Shown here: positions 7,550 through 14,001 of the stretch, piece by piece
Numbering within the stretch: the stretch's first letter is position 1
Layout of the letters: the number at the start of each line of letters is the position of its first letter
Virus record (IMG/VR): IMGVR_UViG_3300050821_009611
Coordinates: 1 to 51,648 of that record
Strand: one strand, 5' to 3'
Source of the DNA: a virus
DNA: 51,648 nucleotides
Made by a program: the position numbers and the translations under genes
Notes under the pieces: model-generated
Seen by the model: the letters and a program-made list of their open reading frames with translations, nothing else
Told to the model about the DNA's origin: nothing
Database searches by the model: none

Positions 7550-7747
7550 TCAGCGATAGCGACCGTAGACGGGTATCTTAGCGGACGCCGATAGGTGGCG
7601 GAGAGATAACGAAGAGCTAAGATACCCGTCTAGGGAAACGGCGAGGCGAAAAGGCACTAAACCACGTGATAACAAGGTTTTGCGGCATTCCGGCGCGATT
7701 TTTTTTGCGCCATGCGATAGTACGGGGTCTGTAAGGTTGTCAAACAT
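7550..7747 (-). CDS. doubtful small ORF (65 aa) across an inverted repeat
   Basis: The ATG overlaps the stop of the upstream membrane-protein gene as ATGTTTGA, a coupling pattern seen elsewhere in this genome. However, most of the frame is occupied by a perfect 17-bp inverted repeat, and the composition is not convincing. It may instead be a non-coding structured region. Confidence 0.2.
   Translation of the reverse strand: MFDNLTDPVLSHGAKKIAPECRKTLLSRGLVPFRLAVSLDGYLSSSLSLRHLSASAKIPVYGRYR
7566..7632. repeat. perfect 17-bp inverted repeat with 33-bp spacer
   Basis: TAGACGGGTATCTTAGC at 7566-7582 is exactly repeated in reverse complement at 7616-7632. It lies just upstream of the second TraG-like gene. 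No T-run follows on either strand, so a simple terminator is unlikely. A nic-type, origin or regulator site is possible. Confidence 0.8.
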
Positions 7748-8240
7748 GGTCAGGATGATCGAACAGGTCATCTATCCGGTCACCGACATATTTTTGAAGT
7801 TTGCCGGTGAGGTCGCGTTCAAGGCCTATAACCTTAGCGATAGCTTCGGCCGCGTCCTTCTTTGCCGATAGATTGGTCACCAGCTGGTCGGCAAGCGTTG
7901 GCGTGGCAACCTCCTCCGGCTTGGGGTCGGGAAGCTTAATATTTGTCACGGTGGCGCCGAACTCTTTGAGTTCGCGATTCAAGCTGGGGTAAAGCGTCTC
8001 TGACCTTTCGGGCTTTTCGAGCCGTAAAGCCCAGCGTCGGACGGTCGGTGCCATGCTGGGCGGGGTAGGGTTTCCGGGTGGAGCCTCGTAATGGATGTAC
8101 GCGTCGAGCGTGCCGCCATGCTTCAGATCGCAGGTGATCGTGATGTCATGGTGTTCCGGTGGAATTGGTATAGGCTTTGGCTTTGGCCACAACAAGCCGA
8201 TCACAATACAGACGACGCCGAAAATAAAAAGGACCGTCAT
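7740..8240 (-). CDS. membrane-anchored hypothetical protein (166 aa)
   Basis: One N-terminal transmembrane helix (about residues 2-18, TVLFIFGVVCIVIGLLW) is followed by a Pro-rich linker (KPKPIPIPP), a probable beta domain and a charged helical C-terminus. No family recognised. Its ATG overlaps the upstream TGA as ATGA and has a Shine-Dalgarno (AAGGGGAGGG). As the only membrane protein in the integrase-to-TraG block, it could anchor the soluble ATPases; this is inference. Confidence 0.6.
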   Translation of the reverse strand: MTVLFIFGVVCIVIGLLWPKPKPIPIPPEHHDITITCDLKHGGTLDAYIHYEAPPGNPTPPSMAPTVRRWALRLEKPERSETLYPSLNRELKEFGATVTNIKLPDPKPEEVATPTLADQLVTNLSAKKDAAEAIAKVIGLERDLTGKLQKYVGDRIDDLFDHPDHV

Positions 8241-8440
8241 GCGGCCCTCCCCTTCAGTACGTGTTTGTTGTATACGCGCTCGGCTACCGATTCAGGTATC
8301 CGCCAAGCAATATTCTTCTTACCATTAGCGGCGTTTATGACGCCGGGTTCATTTTGGAACCACCGCCGTAACGTGTGGTAATTGATATTCCACCGCCGCT
8401 CCAGCTGGCGGATGGTGTAGTGCTTTTCGGTGGGGAGCAT
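8237..8440 (-). CDS. HTH (MerR/excisionase-like) DNA-binding protein
   Basis: A 67-residue protein with a helix-turn-helix of the excisionase/MerR N-terminal type (YTIRQLERRWNINYHTLRRWF), then a short beta wing with IAWRIPE. Placed after the integrase, it is a good candidate excisionase (recombination directionality factor) or a small regulator. Starts at 8479 (GTG) or 8452 are in frame; 8440 was preferred for its GGAG at 7-nt spacing. It overlaps the next gene as ATGA. Confidence 0.65.
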   Translation of the reverse strand: MLPTEKHYTIRQLERRWNINYHTLRRWFQNEPGVINAANGKKNIAWRIPESVAERVYNKHVLKGRAA

Positions 8441-8586
8441 TGCGCTCTCCATATCCTCCGGCTTAATTTTAAAGCCCACACCAAGGTGCGGAGGACTCTG
8501 TACCTTTGTCGGCGTGTGTATCTACCCCGAAGATACCAGAATCAAAATAAGATACGCAATAGCAAACTTGGCACGTATAGTAAAAT

Positions 8587-9687
8587 TTACTTCACGCGCA
8601 CTAACTTCGGCTGTTCCCATGTCCGCGCGACAGCGATTTCAAGATTGTCCTGCAACCCCTGAATCCATGGTGAATAGGATTTCTGGGTGGTCTTGATGTC
8701 GGTGTGGCCCAGCAGGATGGATACGGTTTCGAGTGGCACGCCTTTGAGGAGAAGGTTACAGGCGAAGGTATCTCGGAACCGGTGGGGGTGGACGGCATAC
8801 TGTTGCCTGCCGGCGCCTTCTTTCTTTTTGCTCACCAGACCCGTCTTTATGGCGGCTTTGAGCAGTTTTGCGCGGTAGTATTTGCAGATGGTTTCCGGGT
8901 TCTCGGAACCGACCATGAAATAGTGGCCGCCGGTTAGTGGGAGCTTGCCGAGGTCGGCTAAGAGGTCAGGGGGCAGAGGAACCCGAACAGGGATTCCTGT
9001 TTTCTGCTGATAGAGGAATAGCTTGCCGTTCTCGATCCGCTCCGGCCGGAGCGACGCCGCGTCGATGATGCGAAGGCCGGAGTGGAGGAGGACACGGAAG
9101 AAGACCGCCGCTTTGAAATCGACCGCCGATAAGATTTTTGAGAGTTCAAGATCGGTGAAAGGAAGGGTTGGGCAATCCCTTATCTGCGGCGCTTTGATGG
9201 CTTTCGCTGGGTTCTTGGTGATCCACTCGTTTGCGACGCAGTAGTTGAAGAAGGCGCGGATTCGTTCGAGCTCTTTGGAAGCTGTTCGAGGACTAAGAGG
9301 ACGCCCTGATCGGAATTGTTGTAATGCCTCACGGTCGCACTGGGAAAGTAGAGAGATACCATATTGCTCACCGAACGTGGCAAGGTTATCTCGTAGCAGT
9401 CGATACTTCCCAAGGGTGGACGGGCTGAGATTGCGGGAGATGGTTTCGACGATGAATTTGTCGAGCGCTTCATTGATCGTGATCCCTTCTTCTTTGGGTT
9501 GGGTGCCATTGGCGATTTGTAGTTTGAGTTCTTCGGCGCGCTCCCACGAGGTCACGTCGAGCGAATACCTTAGCTGGTGGCCAGCCACCGTTCCCTGAAT
9601 CCAGATCGGACACTTGCACCGTTTGAACGTGCGCCCCTTGTCCTTATGGTCGCAGCTCGTTAGGTGGCGGCGGTAGAGAGTGAGCAC
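8587..9687 (-). CDS. int: tyrosine integrase
   Basis: A 366-residue site-specific recombinase with the complete catalytic set: R206 (SGLR), K229, H302 and R305 (HRFRD), H328 (LLGHTD) and the nucleophile Y338 (KSYSPW). The N-terminus has a Cys/His cluster (H8, C12, H14, C24, C26) ahead of the SAM-like core-binding domain. I associate this arrangement with integrases of Acidobacteriota and similar soil bacteria. It would insert and excise the phage at a tRNA gene, and the attP core lies just upstream of its start. Confidence 0.92.
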   Translation of the reverse strand: MLTLYRRHLTSCDHKDKGRTFKRCKCPIWIQGTVAGHQLRYSLDVTSWERAEELKLQIANGTQPKEEGITINEALDKFIVETISRNLSPSTLGKYRLLRDNLATFGEQYGISLLSQCDREALQQFRSGRPLSPRTASKELERIRAFFNYCVANEWITKNPAKAIKAPQIRDCPTLPFTDLELSKILSAVDFKAAVFFRVLLHSGLRIIDAASLRPERIENGKLFLYQQKTGIPVRVPLPPDLLADLGKLPLTGGHYFMVGSENPETICKYYRAKLLKAAIKTGLVSKKKEGAGRQQYAVHPHRFRDTFACNLLLKGVPLETVSILLGHTDIKTTQKSYSPWIQGLQDNLEIAVARTWEQPKLVRVK

Positions 9688-9745
9688 TGATAGCCCCTTT
9701 CCCGAATGTTAGCACGTATCAGGGACACAAGAATTATTATGCTCG

Positions 9746-9829
9746 TAAGTTATTGATTTAAAATAACTTAACGTGGTGCGGAAGGTGGGACTTGAAACTG
9801 CCCCCGGTATTGATTCGATGTAAGTTATT
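9746..9829. repeat. TAAGTTATT arm-type repeats flanking the attP core
   Basis: TAAGTTATT occurs at 9746-9754 and 9821-9829 in direct orientation (both extend to GTAAGTTATTGA), and inverted at 9762-9770. These three copies bracket the attP core next to the integrase, as integrase arm-binding sites do. Confidence 0.6.
9774..9796 (-). other. attP: attP core: tRNA-Leu 3' end sequence
   Basis: Read on the minus strand this is TTCAAGT followed by CCCAC, CTTCCGC, A and CCA, exactly the T-loop, T-stem, acceptor and CCA end of a tRNA. The acceptor half fits tRNA-Leu genes beginning GCGGAAG. No 5' tRNA part is present, as expected for attP. It would restore the host tRNA 3' end on integration. Confidence 0.7.
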
Positions 9830-9906
9830 GAAAACACGATTGGCTGCGTTTGCGAGCTTGTCCACTTTTCCGAATAGTTGGGACGTATTGAGTACGCGGG
9901 CGAGCT

Positions 9907-10092
9907 ATGATGGTTCGCATGGTACTACTCCTGAAGTGGCTTGTGGTGGCGGTTCCGATGGTTGTTGCAAGCTTGACCATCGACACGGAACAGTACGGGT
10001 GGAGTGGCGTATTTATTCTTATCTCATTCGCCGGATTTGCGCTCATCAGGTGGAGAGAGCGGGAGTGCTGTAAAGAGTTCCCGAGACGCTAG
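9907..10092 (+). CDS. small two-helix membrane protein (61 aa)
   Basis: Two hydrophobic segments (about residues 5-22 and 34-48) with a short polar loop and a basic C-terminus. No family recognised; superinfection-exclusion or holin-like roles are possible. It is a lone plus-strand gene beside attP, with a weak GGGCGAG before the start. Its TAG and the stop of the convergent gene overlap at CTAG. Confidence 0.45.
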   Translation: MMVRMVLLLKWLVVAVPMVVASLTIDTEQYGWSGVFILISFAGFALIRWRERECCKEFPRR

Positions 10093-10289
10093 GTCGTCCG
10101 GTTCTTCGGATTCCATACGCTCTTTTCCCAAGCATCGAGCCACCGGCCGCCGTGCTTCTCGGCCATACGCCGATAGAACGCCTCATTTTGGGAAGTGAAG
10201 ATTTCAGCGAGGAGTGGGGGCATGTCTTTCACCACCTTGGGGATGGGTTTGGGCTGGTCCTGTTCTTCGTCAAAGAGTGGGTCAAACAT
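10089..10289 (-). CDS. hypothetical protein (66 aa)
   Basis: Not recognised. An acidic N-terminus with a Pro-rich segment is followed by an amphipathic helix (LAEIFTSQNEAFYRRMAEK) and aromatic residues (RWLDAWEKSVW). No Shine-Dalgarno is visible. It ends tail to tail with the membrane protein gene. Confidence 0.5.
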   Translation of the reverse strand: MFDPLFDEEQDQPKPIPKVVKDMPPLLAEIFTSQNEAFYRRMAEKHGGRWLDAWEKSVWNPKNRTT

Positions 10290-10764
10290 AATAAAAAAGT
10301 TTTTCGCCGATTTTTTTTGAGTGTAGTTCGTGGCTTTGAAGTCAAGAGTGGAAACCCCTTTCCTCGGGTCCGACTTCTAAGAAGAAGTCGTCCCCTACCC
10401 CCTTTTTGCGACGCGCAGGAAGGGTGTAGCAAGTTAAGGCGTGATGGATACCATTGCCCCTTTCCAAGAAAAGCTATTATGCCGCGCGGCTGGATTATGA
10501 AGCTAACAAAAACCCCGCTCGGTGACGCGGGCGGGATCTTTGTTCACCATCTGCGTCACCAGATGCTGACTAACTGTTTCAGTTTATAAAATCGCCAGCT
10601 AAGTGCATAGAGGGAGTTATGCACAGGGCAAAGAAAAGCCCCTTGAACGTCGCCAAGCGGCGTGGGGCTTTTCTTTTTTCGACCTTGTTTCAAGGGTCTG
10701 CCGACACACGAGGGCGCTCACGTTATAGCGCCGGACGGCTACCCTATCCTACAAACTATAACGG
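10290..10764. other. 475-bp region without a gene
   Basis: No convincing ORF on either strand. It holds a perfect 8-bp hairpin (CGACTTCT-aaga-AGAAGTCG, 10371-10390), a weaker stem CCCGC/GCGGG at 10514-10531, a GGTGACGC/GCGTCACC inverted repeat near 10521-10561, a DnaA-like TTATGCACA at 10617 and a strong bidirectional terminator. Confidence 0.6.
10631..10678. terminator. strong bidirectional terminator
   Basis: AAGAAAAGCCCC at 10631-10642 pairs with GGGGCTTTTCTT at 10664-10675, with an inner CGCC/GGCG stem. T-runs on the plus strand and A-runs on the other side allow both directions. It lies downstream of the minus-strand lysozyme-like gene. Confidence 0.85.
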
Positions 10765-11196
10765 TCAATTTGTTTCGTTCGTTACTCTCCAACAATTCTC
10801 GCTGGCTGTCCAGTCCTTTAAACCATTCCGCTTATACAGAATCATGGCGTAGGCGATGTTATCGGCCTCGCTATGCACCACATCTAAGCCAAGTGCTTTT
10901 AGTTCTTCCGCGTGGGCATATGTATTGATCTGAAAGTAGCCGACATCCCGCATGATTGGCTTTCCTGTTATAGGGTCATTGCCCCATAGCGGGCTTCCGT
11001 CGGAATTGAACTGCCGGGGCGTACCGTTCGGGTTTCCTGTACTTTCGCAGGCCGCAACCCGAACCATAATTGCGGGAAGGTTTTGAGGGGTAGCAGGGGC
11101 GTTTAGGGGCTGGACGGTATAAGTGGATGTTTGGGCGGCGAGGGCTGTTAAAACAAAGAATAGGGCTTGAAGTGCATTTTGGAGCTGTTGTGTCAT
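10765..11196 (-). CDS. SLT/lysozyme-like cell-wall hydrolase (143 aa)
   Basis: An N-terminal hydrophobic segment (about residues 8-21) acts as a signal or anchor. The domain that follows has RVAACESTG with a likely catalytic Glu near residue 50, then DVGYFQINTY and a C-terminal WTASENCW. This pattern fits lysozyme-like soluble lytic transglycosylase domains, and in my recollection this short form is common in Patescibacteria. It probably degrades peptidoglycan during lysis or entry. It stands apart from the holin and peptidase genes. Confidence 0.7.
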   Translation of the reverse strand: MTQQLQNALQALFFVLTALAAQTSTYTVQPLNAPATPQNLPAIMVRVAACESTGNPNGTPRQFNSDGSPLWGNDPITGKPIMRDVGYFQINTYAHAEELKALGLDVVHSEADNIAYAMILYKRNGLKDWTASENCWRVTNETN

Positions 11197-11420
11197 TATC
11201 GCCGTCTTGCGACGGCCAAGCAGTTTGCTTTATCCCGCATCAACGGGATGGTTAGTTTGTGAAAAGTGCCGGACAAGGGGACGGCAGTCCGGCGGAGATA
11301 TGGAAAGAGATTTTGGTTGAATGATCGACGGCTGGTCGAAAGTATTGAGTTGTGTACCGCCCCCATAAAGCATGGCAAGTTTGGGGACGTTTGCATAGGA
11401 GAGTTTTGCACACCTATCCC

Positions 11421-11448
11421 TTGACAACATAATTAAGGGGAGTATGCT
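11421..11448 (+). promoter_or_regulatory. sigma70-like promoter of the transposase gene
   Basis: TTGACA, a 16-nt spacer and TATGCT. The expected transcription start falls at or beside the ATG at 11455, so the mRNA would be leaderless or nearly so. A GGGGAG within the spacer would then not be transcribed. Confidence 0.55.
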
Positions 11449-11454
11449 TAGAAT

Positions 11455-12321
11455 ATGGTCAAAAACAATAAATACGGATTGCTTCAGTTCCGTAATGACT
11501 TCGCTACTGAAGGCCAGTGCCTAAAGGTCATATTCGACGCGAACCATAGCTATAAATGCTCGTGCGGTGGCCAGTACGCCCCGCTTAAAGGACGGCGGCA
11601 GTACCAGTGTTCGAAGTGCCGTTTTCAGATTGCACCCACCGCAGGAACGATATTCCATAAGTCCGACACTCCCCTCACCTTATGGTTTTTGGCCATCTTC
11701 TATTTTTCAACTGCAAAAAGCGGGCTATCGGCAAAACAACTCCAAAGATTGCTTGGTGTTACCTATAAGACAGCGTGGAGAATGCTCAAGCTTATCCGTG
11801 AAGCGTTGCCGCAAGATACTGATATGCTCGATGGTATCGTAGAAACGGATCAGGCATATATTGGCGGACGGTATCGGAGCGGTGAGAATAATAAAGATCA
11901 GGGTAAAGCGATAGCCGCTAAATCAATCGTGCTGGGAGCAGTCGAACGTGGCGGAAGAATGCGAGCAAAGGTAGACAATACCGGAGCGACTGCTTTTGGG
12001 GTGCATCGATTCTTGAAAGAGAACGTAAGTCCGACGGCTACTTTAATGACCGATAAAAGCCCGAATTATCGGAAGGCGGGTTATGTCCGCTTTGCCGTTA
12101 ACCATAGCAAGAAGCAATATGTCCTAGGCCGCAATCACGTCAACACGCTCGAAACTTTTTGGAGCCATGTGAAGCGATCGATTACTGGGACTCATAAGGT
12201 TGTTTCGAAGAAGCATCTTCAGGGGTATCTGGATGGCTTTGTTTTCCATTACAACAATCGGCACAACGACAGCGAGCGGTTTTCTTCCCTGCTCGATGCG
12301 CTGATGCACGCTTCAGGATAG
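11455..12321 (+). CDS. IS1595-family transposase (ISXO2-like)
   Basis: A 288-residue transposase with an N-terminal zinc ribbon (CSCGG ... CSKC), an HTH region (SAKQLQRLLGVTYKTAWRML) and an ISXO2-like DDE domain. VETDQAYIGG and LMTDKSPNY supply the acidic residues, and NTLETFWSHVK carries the N/E end. Its length is normal and intact. I could not find convincing terminal inverted repeats or a target duplication in the flanks, so the insertion limits are undefined. It interrupts the accessory region between lysozyme and the tRNA-like element. Confidence 0.88.
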   Translation: MVKNNKYGLLQFRNDFATEGQCLKVIFDANHSYKCSCGGQYAPLKGRRQYQCSKCRFQIAPTAGTIFHKSDTPLTLWFLAIFYFSTAKSGLSAKQLQRLLGVTYKTAWRMLKLIREALPQDTDMLDGIVETDQAYIGGRYRSGENNKDQGKAIAAKSIVLGAVERGGRMRAKVDNTGATAFGVHRFLKENVSPTATLMTDKSPNYRKAGYVRFAVNHSKKQYVLGRNHVNTLETFWSHVKRSITGTHKVVSKKHLQGYLDGFVFHYNNRHNDSERFSSLLDALMHASG

Positions 12322-12349
12322 CTTGAAATTGTTGACTTTCTGGCGGGGT

Positions 12350-12376
12350 TGACGTTGGTACTGACATGCTATAATT
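12350..12376 (+). promoter_or_regulatory. extended -10 promoter-like sequence downstream of the transposase
   Basis: TTGACG, a 15-nt spacer and TGCTATAAT, an extended -10. It points to the right, where only a 14-codon ORF (12408-12452, ATG 14 nt after AAAAGGTCGA) precedes a hairpin. It may drive a short RNA or antisense transcript. Confidence 0.4.
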
Positions 12377-12430
12377 ACATTATACAGGGAAAAGGTCGAT
12401 AAAGAATGTATTATATTATTGTCATTGACC

Positions 12431-12463
12431 AAAATAAAACGACGTGCTAAAATAGCCGTCGTT
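12431..12463 (-). terminator. minus-strand terminator after the tRNA-like element
   Basis: On the minus strand, AACGACG and CGTCGTT plus GCTA/TAGC form a 7+4-bp stem with one bulge and an AAA/TTT loop, followed by TTATTTT. It would end the transcript carrying the 126-aa gene, the long hairpin and the tRNA-like sequence. Confidence 0.65.
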
Positions 12464-12468
12464 CGTCA

Positions 12469-12576
12469 TCATGGGTTCAATCTTGTGCCCTCCTCCAGAT
12501 TCGGACTGGAATTTCCAAGCTTAGTAGGCGGGTGTTCTATCCGTTAAACTAGAAGGGCATAAGATTGAGTCCATGA
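12469..12576. repeat. long inverted repeat enclosing the tRNA-like sequence
   Basis: The arms at 12469-12493 and 12552-12576 are complementary over 25 positions with four exceptions. Three of these are G-U pairs when the plus strand is read as RNA. The arms include the tRNA acceptor stem and about 17 bp outside it, giving a rod with a cloverleaf at the tip. Confidence 0.65.
12486..12558 (-). tRNA. degenerate tRNA (Arg-TCT-like, anticodon position reads ACT)
   Basis: A 73-nt cloverleaf candidate. It has a 7-bp acceptor (GCCCTTC/GGAGGGC), a 4-bp D-stem with a GG-containing loop, and a 5-bp T-stem with loop TCCGAAT, where the normal TT of TTC has become TC. The anticodon loop CTACTAA gives ACT, and the anticodon stem has two mismatches. 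It looks like a decayed or repurposed tRNA-Arg(TCT). No CCA is encoded. It is buried in a longer inverted repeat that extends the acceptor stem. Confidence 0.5.
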
Positions 12577-12580
12577 CTCT

Positions 12581-12657
12581 AGCTCCCCGACGGGAACCAC
12601 CACTTCGAGATATGCTGTGCCATAACTCGTCCTCGTAGTGGCTCCCGTCGAGGAACT
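12581..12657 (-). ncRNA. 77-nt structured RNA hairpin
   Basis: The arms at 12581-12602 and 12636-12657 pair over 22 positions. All four departures from Watson-Crick become G-U pairs on the minus-strand RNA, which points to selection on RNA structure. The apical part adds CGAG/CTCG and TATG/CATA pairs. It begins within the TAG of the minus-strand gene and precedes the tRNA-like sequence. No U-run follows, so it is not a standard terminator. Confidence 0.5.
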
Positions 12658-13036
12658 AACTCGTATCAGTTGCATTGGCCAACCGATACTTTCCGTACTC
12701 CGCTTTCTCTAATAACCCGACACTTGGTCGGATAGCGTATACTAGCTTCTTTCGGATGACCTCTGCCGATACTTCTGGCGCGAGCTTTCCCACTTCCTCT
12801 CCGATATCTTTGAGCTGAAGTGGCTGATTGCTGTTCCGTTGGAAAATGGCCTTGATGAATGGCCGTATGTCAACACCGCCGCGAGCCGATTGCTTCGACA
12901 CGCCATTATCAACCTTAAAAGCATCCAGCAATCCTTGAAATGCGGATATCTTTTTATCGATCTGGCGCTTTTCCTCTGTGAGGTCGCGGATTGCCTTTTT
13001 TATCTCCGAGATGTTGAAAGAATTACCTTTGTTCAT
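12656..13036 (-). CDS. coiled-coil plus winged-helix-like protein (126 aa)
   Basis: The N-terminal 40 residues form a charged coiled coil (IKKAIRDLTEEKRQIDKKISAF). The rest (IRPFIKAIF ... LKDIGEEVGKLAP ... VIRKKLVYAI ... GKYRLA) reads like a small winged helix, so DNA binding is likely. It has its own promoter ending about 9 nt before the ATG, so the mRNA may be leaderless. Its stop lies at the base of the long RNA hairpin. A regulatory or accessory role is inferred. Confidence 0.6.
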   Translation of the reverse strand: MNKGNSFNISEIKKAIRDLTEEKRQIDKKISAFQGLLDAFKVDNGVSKQSARGGVDIRPFIKAIFQRNSNQPLQLKDIGEEVGKLAPEVSAEVIRKKLVYAIRPSVGLLEKAEYGKYRLANATDTS

Positions 13037-13044
13037 TACAAGGT

Positions 13045-13074
13045 AATCCTAAGGCAGGTGAGAGTATCTTGTCA
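13045..13074 (-). promoter_or_regulatory. sigma70-like promoter, probably leaderless
   Basis: On the minus strand, TTGACA, an 18-nt spacer and TAGGAT, then nine bases to the ATG at 13036. The expected transcription start is only one to three bases before the start codon. Confidence 0.55.
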
Positions 13075-13112
13075 AATAGTGCACAAAAAGTGAAAGTGTA
13101 ACCTGCAACCCT

Positions 13113-13136
13113 AATAAAAATGCCCCTCGTAGGGCA
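13113..13136 (-). terminator. terminator after the TonB-C gene
   Basis: TGCCC/GGGCA stem with a 6-nt loop followed on the minus strand by TTTTTATT. It lies about 50 bp after the stop of the TonB-like gene. Confidence 0.6.
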
Positions 13137-13187
13137 GTTTCAAATATCCTTATGTAATGAAGGGATATGCAAGGAGTTTTGCACAGC

Positions 13188-13715
13188 CTACTCAAACACA
13201 AAATCGAAGGCAAGCTGGACTTTGATTGGCTGGGGGTTCTCATCGCTCCATCCATGCTTTAGCATGCCGGGTTTATATCGCCATGCCTTTATCTGCGCGG
13301 TGATACGTTCTTCTAGCTCTTTTCCGGGGCTTTGGAAAAAGGTTATGTTGGCGGAGTTGCCATGCTCATCCACCATGAAGCAAACGGGAACGACGCCCTT
13401 AAAGCCGTTCGCCCAGTTAATCTTCTCGTCGGCATGGGAGGCGTCAAAGAGAAATTTCGGGGCGCTATGCTGGTCGGAACCGCCAGCTACGGGATTCTGG
13501 TACGGCCAGAAAGCATCGTCTGGTTTTTGGCAGATATGGGGGTCTGCTTCATGCGTGGTCATCCGTGAGAGCTTAGGAAGTGTGGGCTGGTAGGGATCTC
13601 GCGCTTGTCGTTTTTGCGAAGTCGCTGAGGGCTCCGACATGAGGATAACAAACCATAACGAGAGCGCCGCGCCGCCGACGATCAGCCACTTCTTTCCCGT
13701 ACTCATGGCGCACAT
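13188..13715 (-). CDS. TonB C-terminal-domain protein (175 aa)
   Basis: An N-terminal membrane anchor (about residues 9-26) is followed by a linker and a C-terminal domain of TonB_C type: VCFMVDEHGNSANITFF, then ITAQIKAWRYKP and a terminal LAFDFVFE strand. This matches the short single-anchor TonB-like proteins frequent in Acidobacteriota. TonB transduces proton-motive energy to outer-membrane receptors, so its presence suggests a host with an outer membrane. In a phage it is probably a lysogenic-conversion or receptor-related cargo gene. The start could be the ATG at 13706. Terminators flank it on both sides. Confidence 0.65.
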   Translation of the reverse strand: MCAMSTGKKWLIVGGAALSLWFVILMSEPSATSQKRQARDPYQPTLPKLSRMTTHEADPHICQKPDDAFWPYQNPVAGGSDQHSAPKFLFDASHADEKINWANGFKGVVPVCFMVDEHGNSANITFFQSPGKELEERITAQIKAWRYKPGMLKHGWSDENPQPIKVQLAFDFVFE

Positions 13716-13722
13716 TTTACAC

Positions 13723-13764
13723 CAAAAAGAAAGCGCCGTAGTTCCAAAGAACCTTGAACGGCGC
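13723..13764 (-). terminator. terminator between the zinc protein and TonB-C genes
   Basis: On the minus strand, GCGCCGT/ACGGCGC with an inner GTTCC/GGAAC-like pairing, followed by TTTCTTTTT. It ends the DUF932-zinc protein transcript. Confidence 0.7.
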
Positions 13765-13800
13765 GAGGCGTTCCCTCTTTCGGCATATCAGCCGCGGGGA

Positions 13801-13965
13801 TTAGCAAGTCTTCAGGGAAGAACGATGGATCACCTCCCTCTTCGAAGGTTGACGGTCCGAAATGGTCGCGCAACGCGGTTTGTTGCAGTGCACACACGCG
13901 ACTTTCGCAATCGGCGTGTGGATGTGGCAATGGGCGCAAGGGGCGGTCGGTATCGCAAGTGACAT
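13801..13965 (-). CDS. zinc-finger microprotein (54 aa)
   Basis: A short ORF with two Cys pairs and several His (CAHCHIH ... CVHC ... C) in the first 32 residues, then a basic tail. The start has a GGAG 9 nt upstream. It follows the DUF932 gene and is followed by a terminator, so the pair forms a small operon. Probably a zinc-binding adapter or DNA/RNA-binding protein; no function recognised. Confidence 0.55.
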   Translation of the reverse strand: MSLAIPTAPCAHCHIHTPIAKVACVHCNKPRCATISDRQPSKREVIHRSSLKTC

Positions 13966-14001
13966 AGTCGGTTTCTCCGTTGGTTCGGGCTGAATCGCAT
14001 A

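Noticed and set aside
11197-12430. Defined IS1595 insertion with terminal inverted repeats
   Set aside because: No matching inverted ends or 8-bp target duplication could be found by eye on either side of the transposase.
12486-12558. Functional tRNA-Ser with anticodon ACT
   Set aside because: The anticodon stem is broken and the T-loop altered; body features look like Arg(TCT), so a working Ser-ACT tRNA is unlikely.
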